Part shown: piece by piece, positions 22,716-33,559 of the stretch
Layout of the letters: each line of letters starts with the position of its first letter
How positions within the stretch are numbered: the first letter of the stretch is position 1
Assembly: GCF_932276165.1 (NCBI RefSeq)
Contig: NC_063987.1
Span: forward strand, 558,001 to 622,000
Length of the DNA: 64,000 nucleotides
Reading direction: 5' to 3'
DNA from: Plutella xylostella
Lineage: Eukaryota > Arthropoda > Insecta > Lepidoptera > Plutellidae
Program-made: the position numbers and the translations under genes
Notes under the pieces: model-generated
What the model was told of the DNA's origin: nothing
Seen by the model: only the letters and a program-made list of their open reading frames with translations
The model's database searches: none

Positions 22716-25649
22716 TTTTTAGAGTAAATCTTGCCAGAGTTTTATTTAAATAATTTATATAATTTACAATTACAAACTAAACTACCTATATATTATACAA
22801 ACTAAACCTATGTACATAACTAAAACTATATATAGAAGAGACCTTCTAAGCCTGGTCCCTGTGGGAGGGTTCCCAACACGCTGGCGACGTTGCCCCGCTG
22901 GATCGCCAGACTCAGGCGCTGGCGGAGGTACGCCCCGGCTCGTTTGTCCCCTGAGACGTCTGCGAGCCGGGAAGAGATCTCTTTAACCAAACTTTTGGCA
23001 TCCGGACCCCATGGCCCCATCGTTTCGACGCCAAACGGGAGAAATAGGTATGTGCTGTCGAGCGACCTGTATTTCTCCCGTTTCAGGTTTTCAGCAGTAC
23101 CAGCCGCCGCTCCCGCCGCCCTGGATGTGTGTGGGACGTGTGACGCCGCCAGTGTGTCGACGCACGTGGCATCCCACACTAGCGGCCTCCCGTGTGCCCA
23201 GGGAATGAGCGACATCCCGTCGGGCCTCTTTCCGTCGTCGCGGATGACACCGGCAGGTTCCAGCACCGCCGGGGTGTTGACTGACACAAGGGCCCGGCGC
23301 AGGATGTCGTTCAGTGCGGCGTGGCGGGACAGGCGGCCGGCACTGCGTCTGCACGAGAGGCCATGGTGGCCAAGTTGGCTGACCTCCGCTCCGCACGGGC
23401 AGTGATGGGGCTGGACAATTTTCATGCCAAGCCGAAGGCCGATCGCCGTCTGGAAAGACCTGTCGTCGAGGAAGGTTCCCACATTCGGCGAGGGCAGGGC
23501 ATGGAGCCAGAGGCCTGACTCGCGTTCTGCCGTCGCCAGGAGTCTTCCCTCTCTGTGTTGTTGGGGCTCGTCTCGAGCAGGTGCCTTCCTGTAGACAGGC
23601 ATTTGGGCTCGTCCCACAGACGCTGCGAGTGCGGGTTTTCGGGCAGTGCCTCACCAGGGCAGATCGATTGCCATGCCTCCTTGGCTTCACCACAGCACGA
23701 GACCTCAGAAACACCCAAGGATGGGTGAATAATTTTATTATACAAGGCCAGTGTGCTGTGGGTTGAAGACAAGAAGGCGGGTAGGGCTACGTCCGACACC
23801 TTTCTGACACCGATGCCGCCGAAACGGATGGGTAGAGAGGCCTGGAGCCAGTCGCGGTCTCTGAATGGTAGGTTTAATATTTTACTGAGTGAATTTTGTA
23901 TTAGGTTGTCTATGTCTGAAAGGATTGTTTTGTTTTTGAAAATGGGGCTGCATCTTAGTATGTATGTGAAGTTGGGAACAAACGGTGAGTACCGGATTAT
24001 TTGAAAAGCCATGTGTTTACTTATTTTGAGGAGGTGTGGGATTTTGTTGGTGAAAGAGTTCATTTTTTCAGATATGAAGTTGTTAATTGACTGTTCATGG
24101 ATGGGAGCTCCGAGGAGGCGCAGAGATGTTTCGTCTAGTATTTTAATATTGGGGGCTAATGAGTTGAAGCGTTGGATGATTATCGATTTTCTTGCTTCGG
24201 ATATATGTGATGGGATGAAAATTTCGCACTTAGAGCTGTTGAGTTCCAGGCCTATTTCCCTCATATTGTCCGTGAGTGTACGGAGGTCGTCGAGCACGGT
24301 GTCAGACTCGCCTCCCAGAGTGCCGTCGTCAAGGTACCACATGTTCAGCTTCGACTTCAGGGAGGATATCGTTTTGTGGATGGCGAGGCTGAAGATGGCG
24401 GGGCCGAGCGGATCGCCTTGTTGGCAGCCGACTTCGGAGTGGATGAGATTTGAATTGTAGATGAGATTGGATGGGGATGAATAACATTGCCAGAGGTATG
24501 GATATATTTCTGGTGTGAGTTCTTTTATTTCAGTTAGGAATGTACCTCTGTCTATTGAGTTGAATGCGTTTTTGATGTCGACTTTGAGGACAACCTCGCC
24601 ACCGTCGTGTTCGATATAGGTCCGCAGTGCGTGGACTGCGGCCTCGCATCCTCCCTTGGAGCCGAAGCCGAGTTGGAGGGGTTGCAGGTAGGTGCTTAGC
24701 TTTAGTAGAATTTGACGGCAGCAGACTTTGGAAGCTATACGTCTGAGGGTGGAGCCAACGGCGATGGGTCTTATGCCCCCATCCTTTTTGTTGAGGGCAC
24801 AGAGTCTGGCGCCGTACATGAGGGGGGCAATTAATGTGTTGACCTTCCCCGCTAGCATAAGGTTGATAAGTGCCGTCAAATTGCTCAGCAGGGTTTCTCC
24901 TGCCTGGCCGGTGCTAGCGAGGAGGTCCTTCAGGTGTTGGGGGCTTAGGCCGTCCAGTCCGCCGGTGGAGCCGCAGCGGAAAGACATGATGGCCCCGTAC
25001 ACGTCGGTCCCGAGCACCTGCAGCGGGGCGGAGTCGCTGGCCGGGGCGTCGGGGAGCTGGGCGGAAGGCGGCTGTGGCGGGTGCTTTGATTGTAGGCCTT
25101 GTAGCGTCTCGGGGGTGTCTGGGGCGACGGAGTCATTGGAGAACATAAGTTGGGTTGCACCTTTTATGTCTCCATCACTTATCTTGGTTTCTATTATTTT
25201 ATACTTTTCTTTAGGGTGGTAACTGAATAATGTTTGGTTGGTTTCGGAAGGCGGGTTTGAGCAATTGTCTTTTATTGCTTGGGTCAGAGAGGTGTGTCTT
25301 CTTGTGGTTTCATCTATATGTAGGGTTTGGTAAGTGAAAAAAAACAGGGATTTCCACGAATCTATTGTGTTTTCATCGATGACGAGTCTAAGTACGCTGC
25401 TGAGTTTGTTTGCCACGCTTAGGCGGGCACCCCGTGGGATTCTTTTTACTACTGGATGTCTTTTTTTAAAATTTATCAGCTGCTCGTGTAAAGGTTCGTC
25501 AGATGGGGTGGTGGTATTCGCGTTTGATGGTGGGGTGAGCGGTTGCGAGGGCGGGTTCTTGGGGTGGGTTTTCCCGATGTGGATGTTCACACCTCTCTGA
25601 CCTTTGTACCGTGCGTTGCAGTCTTGGGGGCATAAGGGGCATCTCATGT
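22716..25649 (-). mobile_element. Non-LTR retrotransposon with restriction-like endonuclease
   Basis: AGTGTTCATT lies at both borders (22706-22715 and 25650-25659), a 10-bp target-site duplication. The element is on the minus strand and begins only two bases before the first ATG of its ORF. It ends with about 110 bases of 3' UTR and an ACTCTAAAAA tail. It has one C2H2 finger, a reverse transcriptase, and a C-terminal restriction-like endonuclease with no AP endonuclease, which is the architecture of the R2/NeSL/Hero/Utopia side of non-LTR elements. The clade is not settled. One frameshift near 23550 breaks the ORF. Confidence 0.85.
22826..25647 (-). pseudogene. C2H2 finger-reverse transcriptase-restriction-like endonuclease ORF, one frameshift
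   Basis: The first frame (25647-23422, 741 residues) begins with a C2H2 finger (Cys3, Cys6, His23, His28). Reverse transcriptase blocks follow: LKVDIKNAFNSIDRGTF with the first catalytic Asp, CQQGDPLGPAIFSLAIH near residue 406, and YLDDGTLG near 438 with the Asp pair. The thumb follows. Near 23550 the homologous reading moves to the frame ending at 22826. There it shows the CPCGAEV-GHHGLSC cysteine/histidine cluster and a PD-(D/E)XK-like KRPDG...WDATCVDT nuclease site, as in restriction-like endonuclease non-LTR elements. The two frames together would span about 1,000 residues, a normal size for the group. A sequencing error cannot be excluded as the cause of the frameshift. Confidence 0.85.
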
Positions 25650-25899
25650 AGTGTTCATTATGTAAACATATTTTCTAATGATCATTTCATTTATTTCATC
25701 TATCATATATCACATATACATCATCTATCATATTCCTATCATCGTAAATTTTTGATATTCTTTTGTAACCCCAAAAACATTTTTTAAATCTTAATTTTCT
25801 TTGTGAAGAACATTGGGTCCTACTCTTTCATTTTATTAATTACGTAATAATAATATAAGTAATTATCTAGGAACATTTGAAACTATTCCATACACGGTA

Positions 25900-26060
25900 A
25901 ATCATCATCATCAGCCTATAGCAGTCCACTGCGGACTGGATGCGATCTTTAGCTTTCCGCATCCAATCATAACCAGCTTTCGCAAGTCGTCCCTTGTAGC
26001 CCCATCTAGCCGGAGGGCGTCCCACACTACGTTTGCCTAGTCGCGGCCTCCACTCCATGA
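25900..26060 (-). pseudogene. RTE-clade LINE 3' end fragment
   Basis: The minus-strand frame reads EWRPRLGKRSVGRPPARW then GYDWMRKAKDR, the C-terminal tail of RTE-type reverse transcriptases, followed by an (ATG)n end (ATCATCATCATC on plus at about 25903). It is the same family as 33560-33660, 43185-43325, 50085-50372 and 56483-56935. Confidence 0.75.
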
Positions 26061-26400
26061 CACGGTAAATAGGATATCTTAATGGATTTCGTACATTTAC
26101 AACCTCTTTGAAACCCGACGCTACAATAACTTACTTGTTAGCTTACAAAGGCATCTCTGCTCATGTTATCCGTTATTGGCTACATGAGGCTTCGATCCGT
26201 GTAATACAATATCTCAAGTAGTAGACAGAGCCACTACAAAAACTTGTTAAATTATATTTTTACTACGTACAGCTCAGTGATTTATTTTATTTTATTGTCT
26301 ATATTCTATCTAAATTAATAAAACGGCGATACGGTTTACAACCTATCATGTGTAAAGAAACGAAGGTGATTCTGATTACAGCGGTGACCAATGCAGCATT

Positions 26401-26733
26401 TTTTTTTTTTTTTTTTTTTCAAGAAATTGTTATCACTCCACAGACTTTATGTCCGTGCCTTTTGAAGAGTGGTAATTTTTATGAGATAGTTTTTAATTCT
26501 TTTATCTACTTTCTACTCGGTAAGGAAGTTTCATTTATATATAGGTATATATATTCTATCTTTTATATATATATTGTTCTTTTTTTTTTTCTTTTTCTTT
26601 TTTCCCTTTTTTTTTCCACTGCTGGGGGAACTTCCCAGGTGTCCACATGGACACCTGGGAAGAGGACCCAGGTAGTGTCGGGCGTTAACCGACTAAAAAC
26701 CCCCAGCCGTGTATCTCATTATACAAGAATTTT

Positions 26734-26765
<32 letters not shown>

Positions 26766-29700
26766 TTTTTTCCTTTTTTTTAAATTAATGGTTTTCAGAG
26801 TCACACTTACATTAGTAATGGCAACAAACTTAACAAGGACAGGGCCAATGCCAGCTGTCTTCGGAGAACTTAGTAGACACCTGGCAATGGCTCGGCCCCT
26901 CAGTCGTTATAGGTCATGTTTTGCCTGATGTTAGTGTGTGACTCTGTTCTTAAAGATAACTTATTTTACTTGTTAGTTATGATATAATAATCAATAGGTT
27001 AGTTATATAAATTATTTTCCCAATTTGACCTATATTTTGCGCTCTTAACCAAAATTATATTTTATGATTTATTCCGCCCCGTTTTGCCTTCTTAACATTT
27101 CCCCAGAAAGTGCAATGACCTCTTCGTCTCGATTCTTAACTGCCATTTTTAGATTGTACTCGAGGATGCGTTTCTTTGGCGCTGTTATTGCCGTTTTAAA
27201 TAGCGAGGTTGCCGATAGCGTCCTCGGTGTCATCCGCATAGTAGGTGCAGGCGGTGGTGTGCCTCGACAGCGCCACTACTGCGTGAGGTATGCTATCGTG
27301 CAACTTTATTTTATCTTTTGTTCTTATGATAATAACGGATTCGTTCGTCAATCCCCGTGCTTCGTGTATGGTTAGGACGCGTGAGCCCATTCCTTCACCA
27401 TACCCTTGGCTGGTCAAGGTCTCTTTTTCTTCCTGTGTATGCACCAGGAACAGAGTGTTGGTTTGGGATTTGGGAATTACTGCGTCTGTTAACCTTTTCA
27501 GCTGCAGGGATTGGATGCGCGCTGTGGCTGCGTATATGCCTGAGTATACTTCCTTTAGGGCGTATGCAACATCCATGGGGTTTCTGTATGAGCACAACAG
27601 CTCCTGGGTGATGTTTGCTACCAGTGTTGGGCAATTGTACCTAAGCTCGAATAGGTTCTCTCTGTCGATATATGGTAGCTGATTGATGTCTCCGATCAGA
27701 GCAATATCACAGGCACGAGACAGGTGGGCGGCCATTACGATTGCCCCGAAATGGTTCATCAGGGCTTCGTCAATTATCAGGCGTTGGCAACCGACATGTT
27801 CTCTAAAGCCGTTTACCAGGACTGATGCCATCGTACGCACCCTAGTTTTGACCATGTCACCAATACGATGCGCTAGCCTGTTTCTTATGTCGATGGCCGC
27901 CTCAGTTGTTGTTGTGATAATGGTGTCTTTGCTCACATCGAAGTTATTTATCACCCAGGTTGTCTTCCCACATCCAGGTACCCCGTTCACCCAAGTGATA
28001 GTGGGCATCGTCCAGTGATTCCAGTTGGCGTTGATGGTTTCCACTTTTGCTAGGATTTTATCCTCTAGCATAATCCTGGTGCACTGGGCGACGACCACTA
28101 TTTGGTTGTTGTGTGGCACAGTAAATTTTGAGGAGTTGCATTCCCAGGGTACAAATCCGCTTTCCTCGCTGTAAGCCGCCATATACGCTCCAGTCATTTT
28201 GCCTCTGAGGACTTGGCAACTACTGTTATCGTATATGCAGGCTTCGGCCTCCTCGAGTAGAATTTTTAGCCGGCCTTCGTTTTCTTGCCTGTAGGTCTGC
28301 ATTATGGTTTTGCACGACAAGAGGTTTACCTGCTTTGTGGCGGTTGTTATTGCCACAAATTCTATGACGGCATTCTCCAAATGCTCTTTAGGGGAGGTTG
28401 CTGTTTTTAGCTTCGGTGGGACCACCTGACCCATGTCGGCTCTTGTTATGGTTCTTTGGGCCGTTCTTTTTCGGATGGGGCCTTTGGGGATTTGGCGCCA
28501 CTCAGGTGTCCTCTGTGGTTTCCTCATAAGGCTTTGGGCAGCTGATTTGAATGCCTGAAGGAACCCTTGTGCGCGCCCCTGCGAGATTCTGCTCTGCATT
28601 CTCATATTTATTTCCTGCTGTTCAGCAGCAGCGACGGACTCGGAAGCCATCCTCTCCTGTAGGCGTTCTGATCCGGTGACCGCTTCAGTTTGTTGGTGGT
28701 TGTTGTTCCTCACGGGTATGTGTCCACTGAGAAAGCTTAGGTCTTCACCTCTGTCCTCATACACAACTATTTCGTGTTGTTTTGAGGCTTTTAGGCAGCC
28801 CAGCTGGTCAACAATTTCACCTTTCTTATGCTCGATCACCATTGCGTCTACGCTTATTATCTTGGGGACGTTACTATCTTGTGCTCTCTCTCCAAGCGTA
28901 GTGAGCCATGAGCATGCCTGGACAAACGGGGTGTCATCGGCCCATTCCAATAGTGCGATGGTCTTGTTACGGCATCGTACTAATCTGCAGGACTGATTTC
29001 CCACTAGTGTTACCGGCAGTGCGTCATAGGCTTTACGTTTCATGGTAGCTTTGGATGTGCTTCCATTTAGGAGAGAGGCTAGGCCGGGTGATATGGCTAC
29101 ACGCTTTCGCGCCCCCGAGACGCAGAAGCTGATGCCGAGTCTTTCGCTGCTACTGTCCATGAACAGAGCCACACTTCGGCGTCTTAGTCCGGCTTCTCCT
29201 TTTTCGCCACAAGACAACAGCTGGTTTGTCGCTGTTGCTTTTGGAGTCACTTGTTGTGGTGCTGAGATGGTCGGGTTTGATGATTGGAATACTGATGTTG
29301 ATTGGGCTTCAGGGCGAGAAATTGTGCTGTTTCTCCTTGCTGCTACTCGGAAGATTCGATCTGCGTATGATAGGAAATGAGGTCTGTGATTGGTGTCTGC
29401 CAGAATATCTTTTAATTCCGACTCCACCAAGTTCCTGTTTATCGATGTCTCCAGATCATGTCTTGCAGCAAGAAAACGGGGGCAGTCCAGAATGATGTGC
29501 CATACCGATTCACTGATGTTGGGGTCGCAATCACATCCAGGGCTTCCTTTAAGTTTGAATCTGTACAAATATTCTCCTATCCCCCCGTGTCCGGTCAGCA
29601 TTTGTACGTGAGCAGGGGTCAATTTAGAAGTTCGCGTAATTCGGTATGCTTGGTTGACATCCGGTAGAAATTTACGCGTGACTGCTCCTGTACTCGAGGT

Positions 29701-31523
29701 CGCGTATCGATCTTGCCATTTTCGGACCGATTCCTCTCTGATCTTTTTTCTGACATAGGACAGGGGAACTTTGTCGTAGTCGTGGGAGGTGCTGTGTAGT
29801 GCTGCTGTTTTGGCGAGCTCATCGGCTCTTTCGTTCCCGGCAGTTCCTACGTGCGCCCTCAACCAGAACATTTGTATCTCTCCGCCATCGCTCACAGCCC
29901 TCGCAATGTTTTCCTTTATGCTTCTTGCCAGGGGGTGGCTGAGTTTCGGATTTTGGAGCAGATCGAGTGATGATCTGGAGTCGCTCAAGATGTTCACTTT
30001 TTTATCCGTGCTAGATCTCACCAGTTTTGTTGCCCTGTGAAGTGCATAAAGTTCCGATTGGAAGACCGTGCACGATGGGTGGAGACCAAAAGTCTCGGAC
30101 AGTTTTTCTTTGCCATCCTCCCACCAACTTAGGGCGGCGCCGACTTTTCCCTCTATCTTGCTTCCATCCGTGAAGATTTGGGAGCCGGTGTCCAGCAGGG
30201 TGGTGTTTTCAAGGATCTCGTACTTGGTAGAGGTAAGTGTGGACGGATGTGGTAAGTCCAAGTACCCTACATTCCGTTCGAGATCTTTGCCCGGTGGGAG
30301 GTAGTCAGCTGACAAGAGTTTTTTTGATTTGTACAGATTTGCTGCCTCCTGTATTCTGAGGTCGAGAGGCAGCAAGCCCGACAGTGCCAGTGCAGATGTG
30401 AGCGACACTGTTCGGTAGGCTTTACATATTTTTTGTGCGAAACCTCTTTGTAGCGAGAAAAGCAGTTTTTTGTTACTTTCCAGTTCGACGGCTTGTGACC
30501 AGACGCTTGCGGCGTATGTCATGATGGGCTCCACTACTGCGATGTAGATTGTCCTCACAATTTCACCGTTTAGTCCCCAGGTTACCTTCGCTGCGCGCGC
30601 TAGCTGTTTGTGAATGTCTGCTGCCTTTTTACACTGAGCGGTTATGTGAGCTTTGAAAGTTAACCTGCGGTCTATGATGAGGCCCAACAGTTTTATTTCC
30701 TCTACGAGGTTTATCTTTGTACCAGCCATGAATAGTTGGGGCAAATCGTATTTCAACTTCTTCGTTAACAGCATCGCGTTGGTCTTATGTGGTGCAAAGT
30801 TGAGTTTGTTGCGAGTTCCCCATTCCACTATTTTATCGAGTACTTTGTTAGCCGACACCTCTAGGGTTTTTACTGCTAGACCTGTGAAGACAAGGGCCAC
30901 GTCATCTGCGAATGCTTGACAATACACTCCTGCAGCCTCTAGTTTGTGCAACAGTGAGTCGAGGATGATGTTCCAGAAAGTTGGTCCTCCTATGGAGCCT
31001 TGGACACATCCCTTAGTGGTCCCCTTCTCACATGCCGCTCGAGCGTAGTTGACCTTGATCTTTCGGTCACTGAGATATGAGCATACCATCTCGTACAGAT
31101 TTTGTGGGCACCTTTTTTTTGCCAGTTGATGTTTTAAAGCGGGCCACCATGCGTTGTCGAAGGCGCCCTCTATGTCCAAGGAGATAAGTACAACAAATTT
31201 TTTGGTGTTCATTCCCTCTCTTAGCTGTGCTACAAGGTCATAGAGAGCGTCCTCGGTACCTCTCTGGGGCATAAAGCCGTACTGGTTTTTGTTGAGCGTC
31301 GGTAAGATATGCCACTGTAGGCGAGCGACCATTAGTTTTTCAACTATTTTTCCGAGAACTGAGAGTAGCCCTATAGGTCTGTAGGATTTTGGGTGCGTGT
31401 AGTCCTCTTTGCTAGCTTTCCGCAAGATCACCACGTGCGCCGTTTTCCATTGCGATGGGAAGTGTCTAAATGATAAGCATTTATTGGCTATCGCCATAAA
31501 CACCTCCCTCTCGCACTGGATGG
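26401..31523 (-). mobile_element. R1-type LINE with viral-type helicase, 5' truncated, with target-site duplication
   Basis: CCAATGCAGCATT occurs at 26388-26400 and 31524-31536, a 13-bp target-site duplication. The 3' end is a poly(A) tail (T-run from 26401 on plus). The element enters inside the reverse transcriptase domain; ORF1 and the AP endonuclease are missing, so the insertion is 5' truncated and dead on arrival. The long frame has no stop, which argues for recent insertion. The 3' UTR (26421-27195) is rich in A-tracts and holds a strong stem-loop at 26631-26662. Confidence 0.9.
26631..26662 (-). repeat. 14-bp stem-loop in the R1-type LINE 3' UTR
   Basis: CTTCCCAGGTGTCC pairs exactly with GGACACCTGGGAAG across a 4-base loop. 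It sits between A-rich blocks in the 3' UTR, where non-LTR elements usually hold the RNA structure recognised by their reverse transcriptase. That function is inferred. Confidence 0.7.
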
Positions 31524-31545
31524 CCAATGCAGCATTCATCAACAT
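27196..31545 (-). CDS. Reverse transcriptase-RNase H-SF1 helicase polyprotein of R1-type LINE (partial)
   Basis: The uninterrupted frame has 1,449 codons; the first eight or so (including the Met) come from the flanking target duplication. Domains in order: reverse transcriptase with SYRPIGLLSVLGKIVEKL, LDIEGAFDNA, QGSIGGPTFWN and FADD (about residues 212-215); RNase H with FTDGS (about 456), an ELYAL Glu, SDSRSSLDLL and HVGTAGNERADELAK; a Cys/His cluster CDCDPN...HIILDCP (about 668); a linker of roughly 400 residues; then a superfamily 1 helicase. The helicase shows GVPGCGKT (Walker A, about 1187), LIIDEA (Walker B, about 1255), IGDINQLP, a CSYRNP block, LTIHEARGLT and VVALSRHT near the C-terminus. 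That motif set is typical of alphavirus-like plus-strand RNA virus helicases, notably the tobamovirus type. From memory, published work describes insect R1 LINEs with this fusion. Confidence 0.9.
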   Translation of the reverse strand: MLMNAALAIQCEREVFMAIANKCLSFRHFPSQWKTAHVVILRKASKEDYTHPKSYRPIGLLSVLGKIVEKLMVARLQWHILPTLNKNQYGFMPQRGTEDALYDLVAQLREGMNTKKFVVLISLDIEGAFDNAWWPALKHQLAKKRCPQNLYEMVCSYLSDRKIKVNYARAACEKGTTKGCVQGSIGGPTFWNIILDSLLHKLEAAGVYCQAFADDVALVFTGLAVKTLEVSANKVLDKIVEWGTRNKLNFAPHKTNAMLLTKKLKYDLPQLFMAGTKINLVEEIKLLGLIIDRRLTFKAHITAQCKKAADIHKQLARAAKVTWGLNGEIVRTIYIAVVEPIMTYAASVWSQAVELESNKKLLFSLQRGFAQKICKAYRTVSLTSALALSGLLPLDLRIQEAANLYKSKKLLSADYLPPGKDLERNVGYLDLPHPSTLTSTKYEILENTTLLDTGSQIFTDGSKIEGKVGAALSWWEDGKEKLSETFGLHPSCTVFQSELYALHRATKLVRSSTDKKVNILSDSRSSLDLLQNPKLSHPLARSIKENIARAVSDGGEIQMFWLRAHVGTAGNERADELAKTAALHSTSHDYDKVPLSYVRKKIREESVRKWQDRYATSSTGAVTRKFLPDVNQAYRITRTSKLTPAHVQMLTGHGGIGEYLYRFKLKGSPGCDCDPNISESVWHIILDCPRFLAARHDLETSINRNLVESELKDILADTNHRPHFLSYADRIFRVAARRNSTISRPEAQSTSVFQSSNPTISAPQQVTPKATATNQLLSCGEKGEAGLRRRSVALFMDSSSERLGISFCVSGARKRVAISPGLASLLNGSTSKATMKRKAYDALPVTLVGNQSCRLVRCRNKTIALLEWADDTPFVQACSWLTTLGERAQDSNVPKIISVDAMVIEHKKGEIVDQLGCLKASKQHEIVVYEDRGEDLSFLSGHIPVRNNNHQQTEAVTGSERLQERMASESVAAAEQQEINMRMQSRISQGRAQGFLQAFKSAAQSLMRKPQRTPEWRQIPKGPIRKRTAQRTITRADMGQVVPPKLKTATSPKEHLENAVIEFVAITTATKQVNLLSCKTIMQTYRQENEGRLKILLEEAEACIYDNSSCQVLRGKMTGAYMAAYSEESGFVPWECNSSKFTVPHNNQIVVVAQCTRIMLEDKILAKVETINANWNHWTMPTITWVNGVPGCGKTTWVINNFDVSKDTIITTTTEAAIDIRNRLAHRIGDMVKTRVRTMASVLVNGFREHVGCQRLIIDEALMNHFGAIVMAAHLSRACDIALIGDINQLPYIDRENLFELRYNCPTLVANITQELLCSYRNPMDVAYALKEVYSGIYAATARIQSLQLKRLTDAVIPKSQTNTLFLVHTQEEKETLTSQGYGEGMGSRVLTIHEARGLTNESVIIIRTKDKIKLHDSIPHAVVALSRHTTACTYYADDTEDAIGNLAI

Positions 31546-31559
31546 AATAATATGAGTAT

Positions 31560-32070
31560 GAACTAAACAACGAAGAAAATTTCATTCCATTTTCTATTCT
31601 ACAAATAGCGACGTAAGAATTGGTATGAAAAATTCAATTTTTCAAGTGAACCGTAGCGAGAACAAATAATACTTCGGAACGGTTCAATAAATTCAGTGTT
31701 TCACCTTCGAATGTGTCCTAGACTTGGTTAAAAATAGGAAAATCGATACGACCTAAATCTAGTTATCTTGGTAGAAAGATATCAGCTCTCTCAAATATGG
31801 CTACTTATGTAACTGTAGGGCACTGTATGTAATTGGCGTAAATAAGGTTATCAAAGCAACAAAGCTTAGTAACTACCTAAAGAAGATTATTCCTTTTTTG
31901 GTGCTAGGTCTTCCAATTTGAATTTATTTAATGTGCCAATAAAAAATGGAATAATTGGAATACAATATTAATTACATGATATTCACTTTACAATTGTTTA
32001 TGGTACGTTATATTTTTATATTGATGGTATTGGAATAAGGGTTTAGTATACAGACCTTTATAATTATGTT
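31560..32070. other. Stretch without recognised gene
   Basis: AT-rich sequence with no supported feature. Confidence 0.45.
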
Positions 32071-32209
32071 CAGGCCCTGTAGCATAGGGCGCTATTAAGA
32101 CGTGACAAGAGTTCTCCGTCTCGCTCGCTCTTGAAGCTGCGTGATATGAGTGAGCGCAATGCAAAACTCTTGTCACGTCTTAAATGCGTCCCGTACTAGC
32201 CCTTCTGGT
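32071..32209. repeat. MITE, CTAGCACGGG family, copy 2
   Basis: GACGTGACAAGAGTT on the left mirrors AACTCTTGTCACGTC on the right, about 15 bases of perfect pairing. Outer parts are CAGGCCCTGTAGCATAGGGC and GTCCCGTACTAGCCCTTCTG. It is a diverged copy of the element at 1754-1903. Confidence 0.6.
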
Positions 32210-33559
32210 ACATCATAAGTCCGACATACTGATGAGTGCAGAAACAATAATCATATAGAGTGTACAAGTAAATGTTCAACGTGGTAGTAGATAGAAATAC
32301 ACAATTCTGACTCACCAATGTAATGAAAACATTATCGATTAAGTTCTCAGAATTGAATTCTCGGGCTAGGAGTATATACTCGTATGTGGTAATGATTTTA
32401 GTATTTAGTATAAAGTATGAGCAGCGAAGTGTTAGTTAATTTTAATGTTAGTTAAAATGGAACAAACTTAAAACATCAGCTTCGCAATTTTGAAAATCCA
32501 TTATTCTGATACGCATTTATAATATTCGCACTTACCTACCTATCCTTGTATTATGGTTGTAATAAACATGTGTTAAATTAATACCACAGCCCTAAATGTC
32601 TAGTTTCTTTGAAGAAATATGAATGTAAAATTATGTCATCGCTTGGAAAAACTTGATTCAAGGATAGTGAAGCTTGCAGGAAAAGGCCGGTTGCAAATAT
32701 TTGTATACTTTGTTCAGAGACCTTCGTCCCCAGACACTGGTCTTGATGAAGGCAGGCAATATAATACGTGTTTAATCACGGAGTTTGTTCACGCGTTTAG
32801 TCCACGAAGTTTCCGGACATTTTATTAATATTCCGGACACTCTGTTTCTTTTGATTACAACAGAGTTTTTTTTTGTAGAAAAAAAGAGCATTTATTTATC
32901 TTGCTATACACAATATTGGATTTTATTCCTTTGATTGCACAGAAGAAGCCGTTCCGAGTGACGTATCAACTATGGGTACCATAAACAAGGAACATAATGC
33001 TTCTCTAACGAGAAGGCCTTATACGTCCGGTCCACCGCATTTTCAGCATCAAAGACCAACGCTATACCTACTGACTGCGGCTAATCATTTCAACCAGTGA
33101 CAAACCCTAGACCCAGCTCTAGTGATTGTTAAAAAGTAGAAGTCAGTGATTGTGGTGTGTCTGATTTTATGCTATGCTACCCCAGTGGTACAGAGGGCCT
33201 TTACTTTACTTTCTGTCCTCAGCAACTACTCTGGCCTCATTTTATGCTATACCTAGAGATAATTGTCAGTCTTGCACTTATGCTGTGAAGGTCCTTTCAT
33301 GTAGGTATGCCTCCCCTATGTGGACAGAGCCTTCGAGTAACCACGATCGATACATTCGCGTGTGGACATGAGTGTTGCTGTAACGTGACCACGTTAATTC
33401 ATTATGTATATTCAATCTAGATTCAAAAGCCATTAAACATTGAACATATTGTATGAACTTGCTATCACACGTACATCATTAATGAAGGCTTATAATGGAA
33501 GACTTAGAAACATGTTTGGATCGATATCCCAAGTTAAAATCCTTTCAACTGCTCGTAAT
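32210..33559. other. Stretch without recognised gene
   Basis: Short frames near 32619 and 33174 have no family resemblance and no convincing splice context. Confidence 0.45.

Noticed and set aside
22890..25600. Several plus-strand frames of 60-170 residues
   Set aside because: They are antisense shadows of the GC-richer retrotransposon ORF on the minus strand.
26348..26788. 146-residue frame rich in phenylalanine
   Set aside because: A translation of T-tracts in the retrotransposon tail and 3' UTR.
27290..30919. Many plus-strand frames of 65-130 residues
   Set aside because: Antisense shadows of the reverse transcriptase-helicase ORF.
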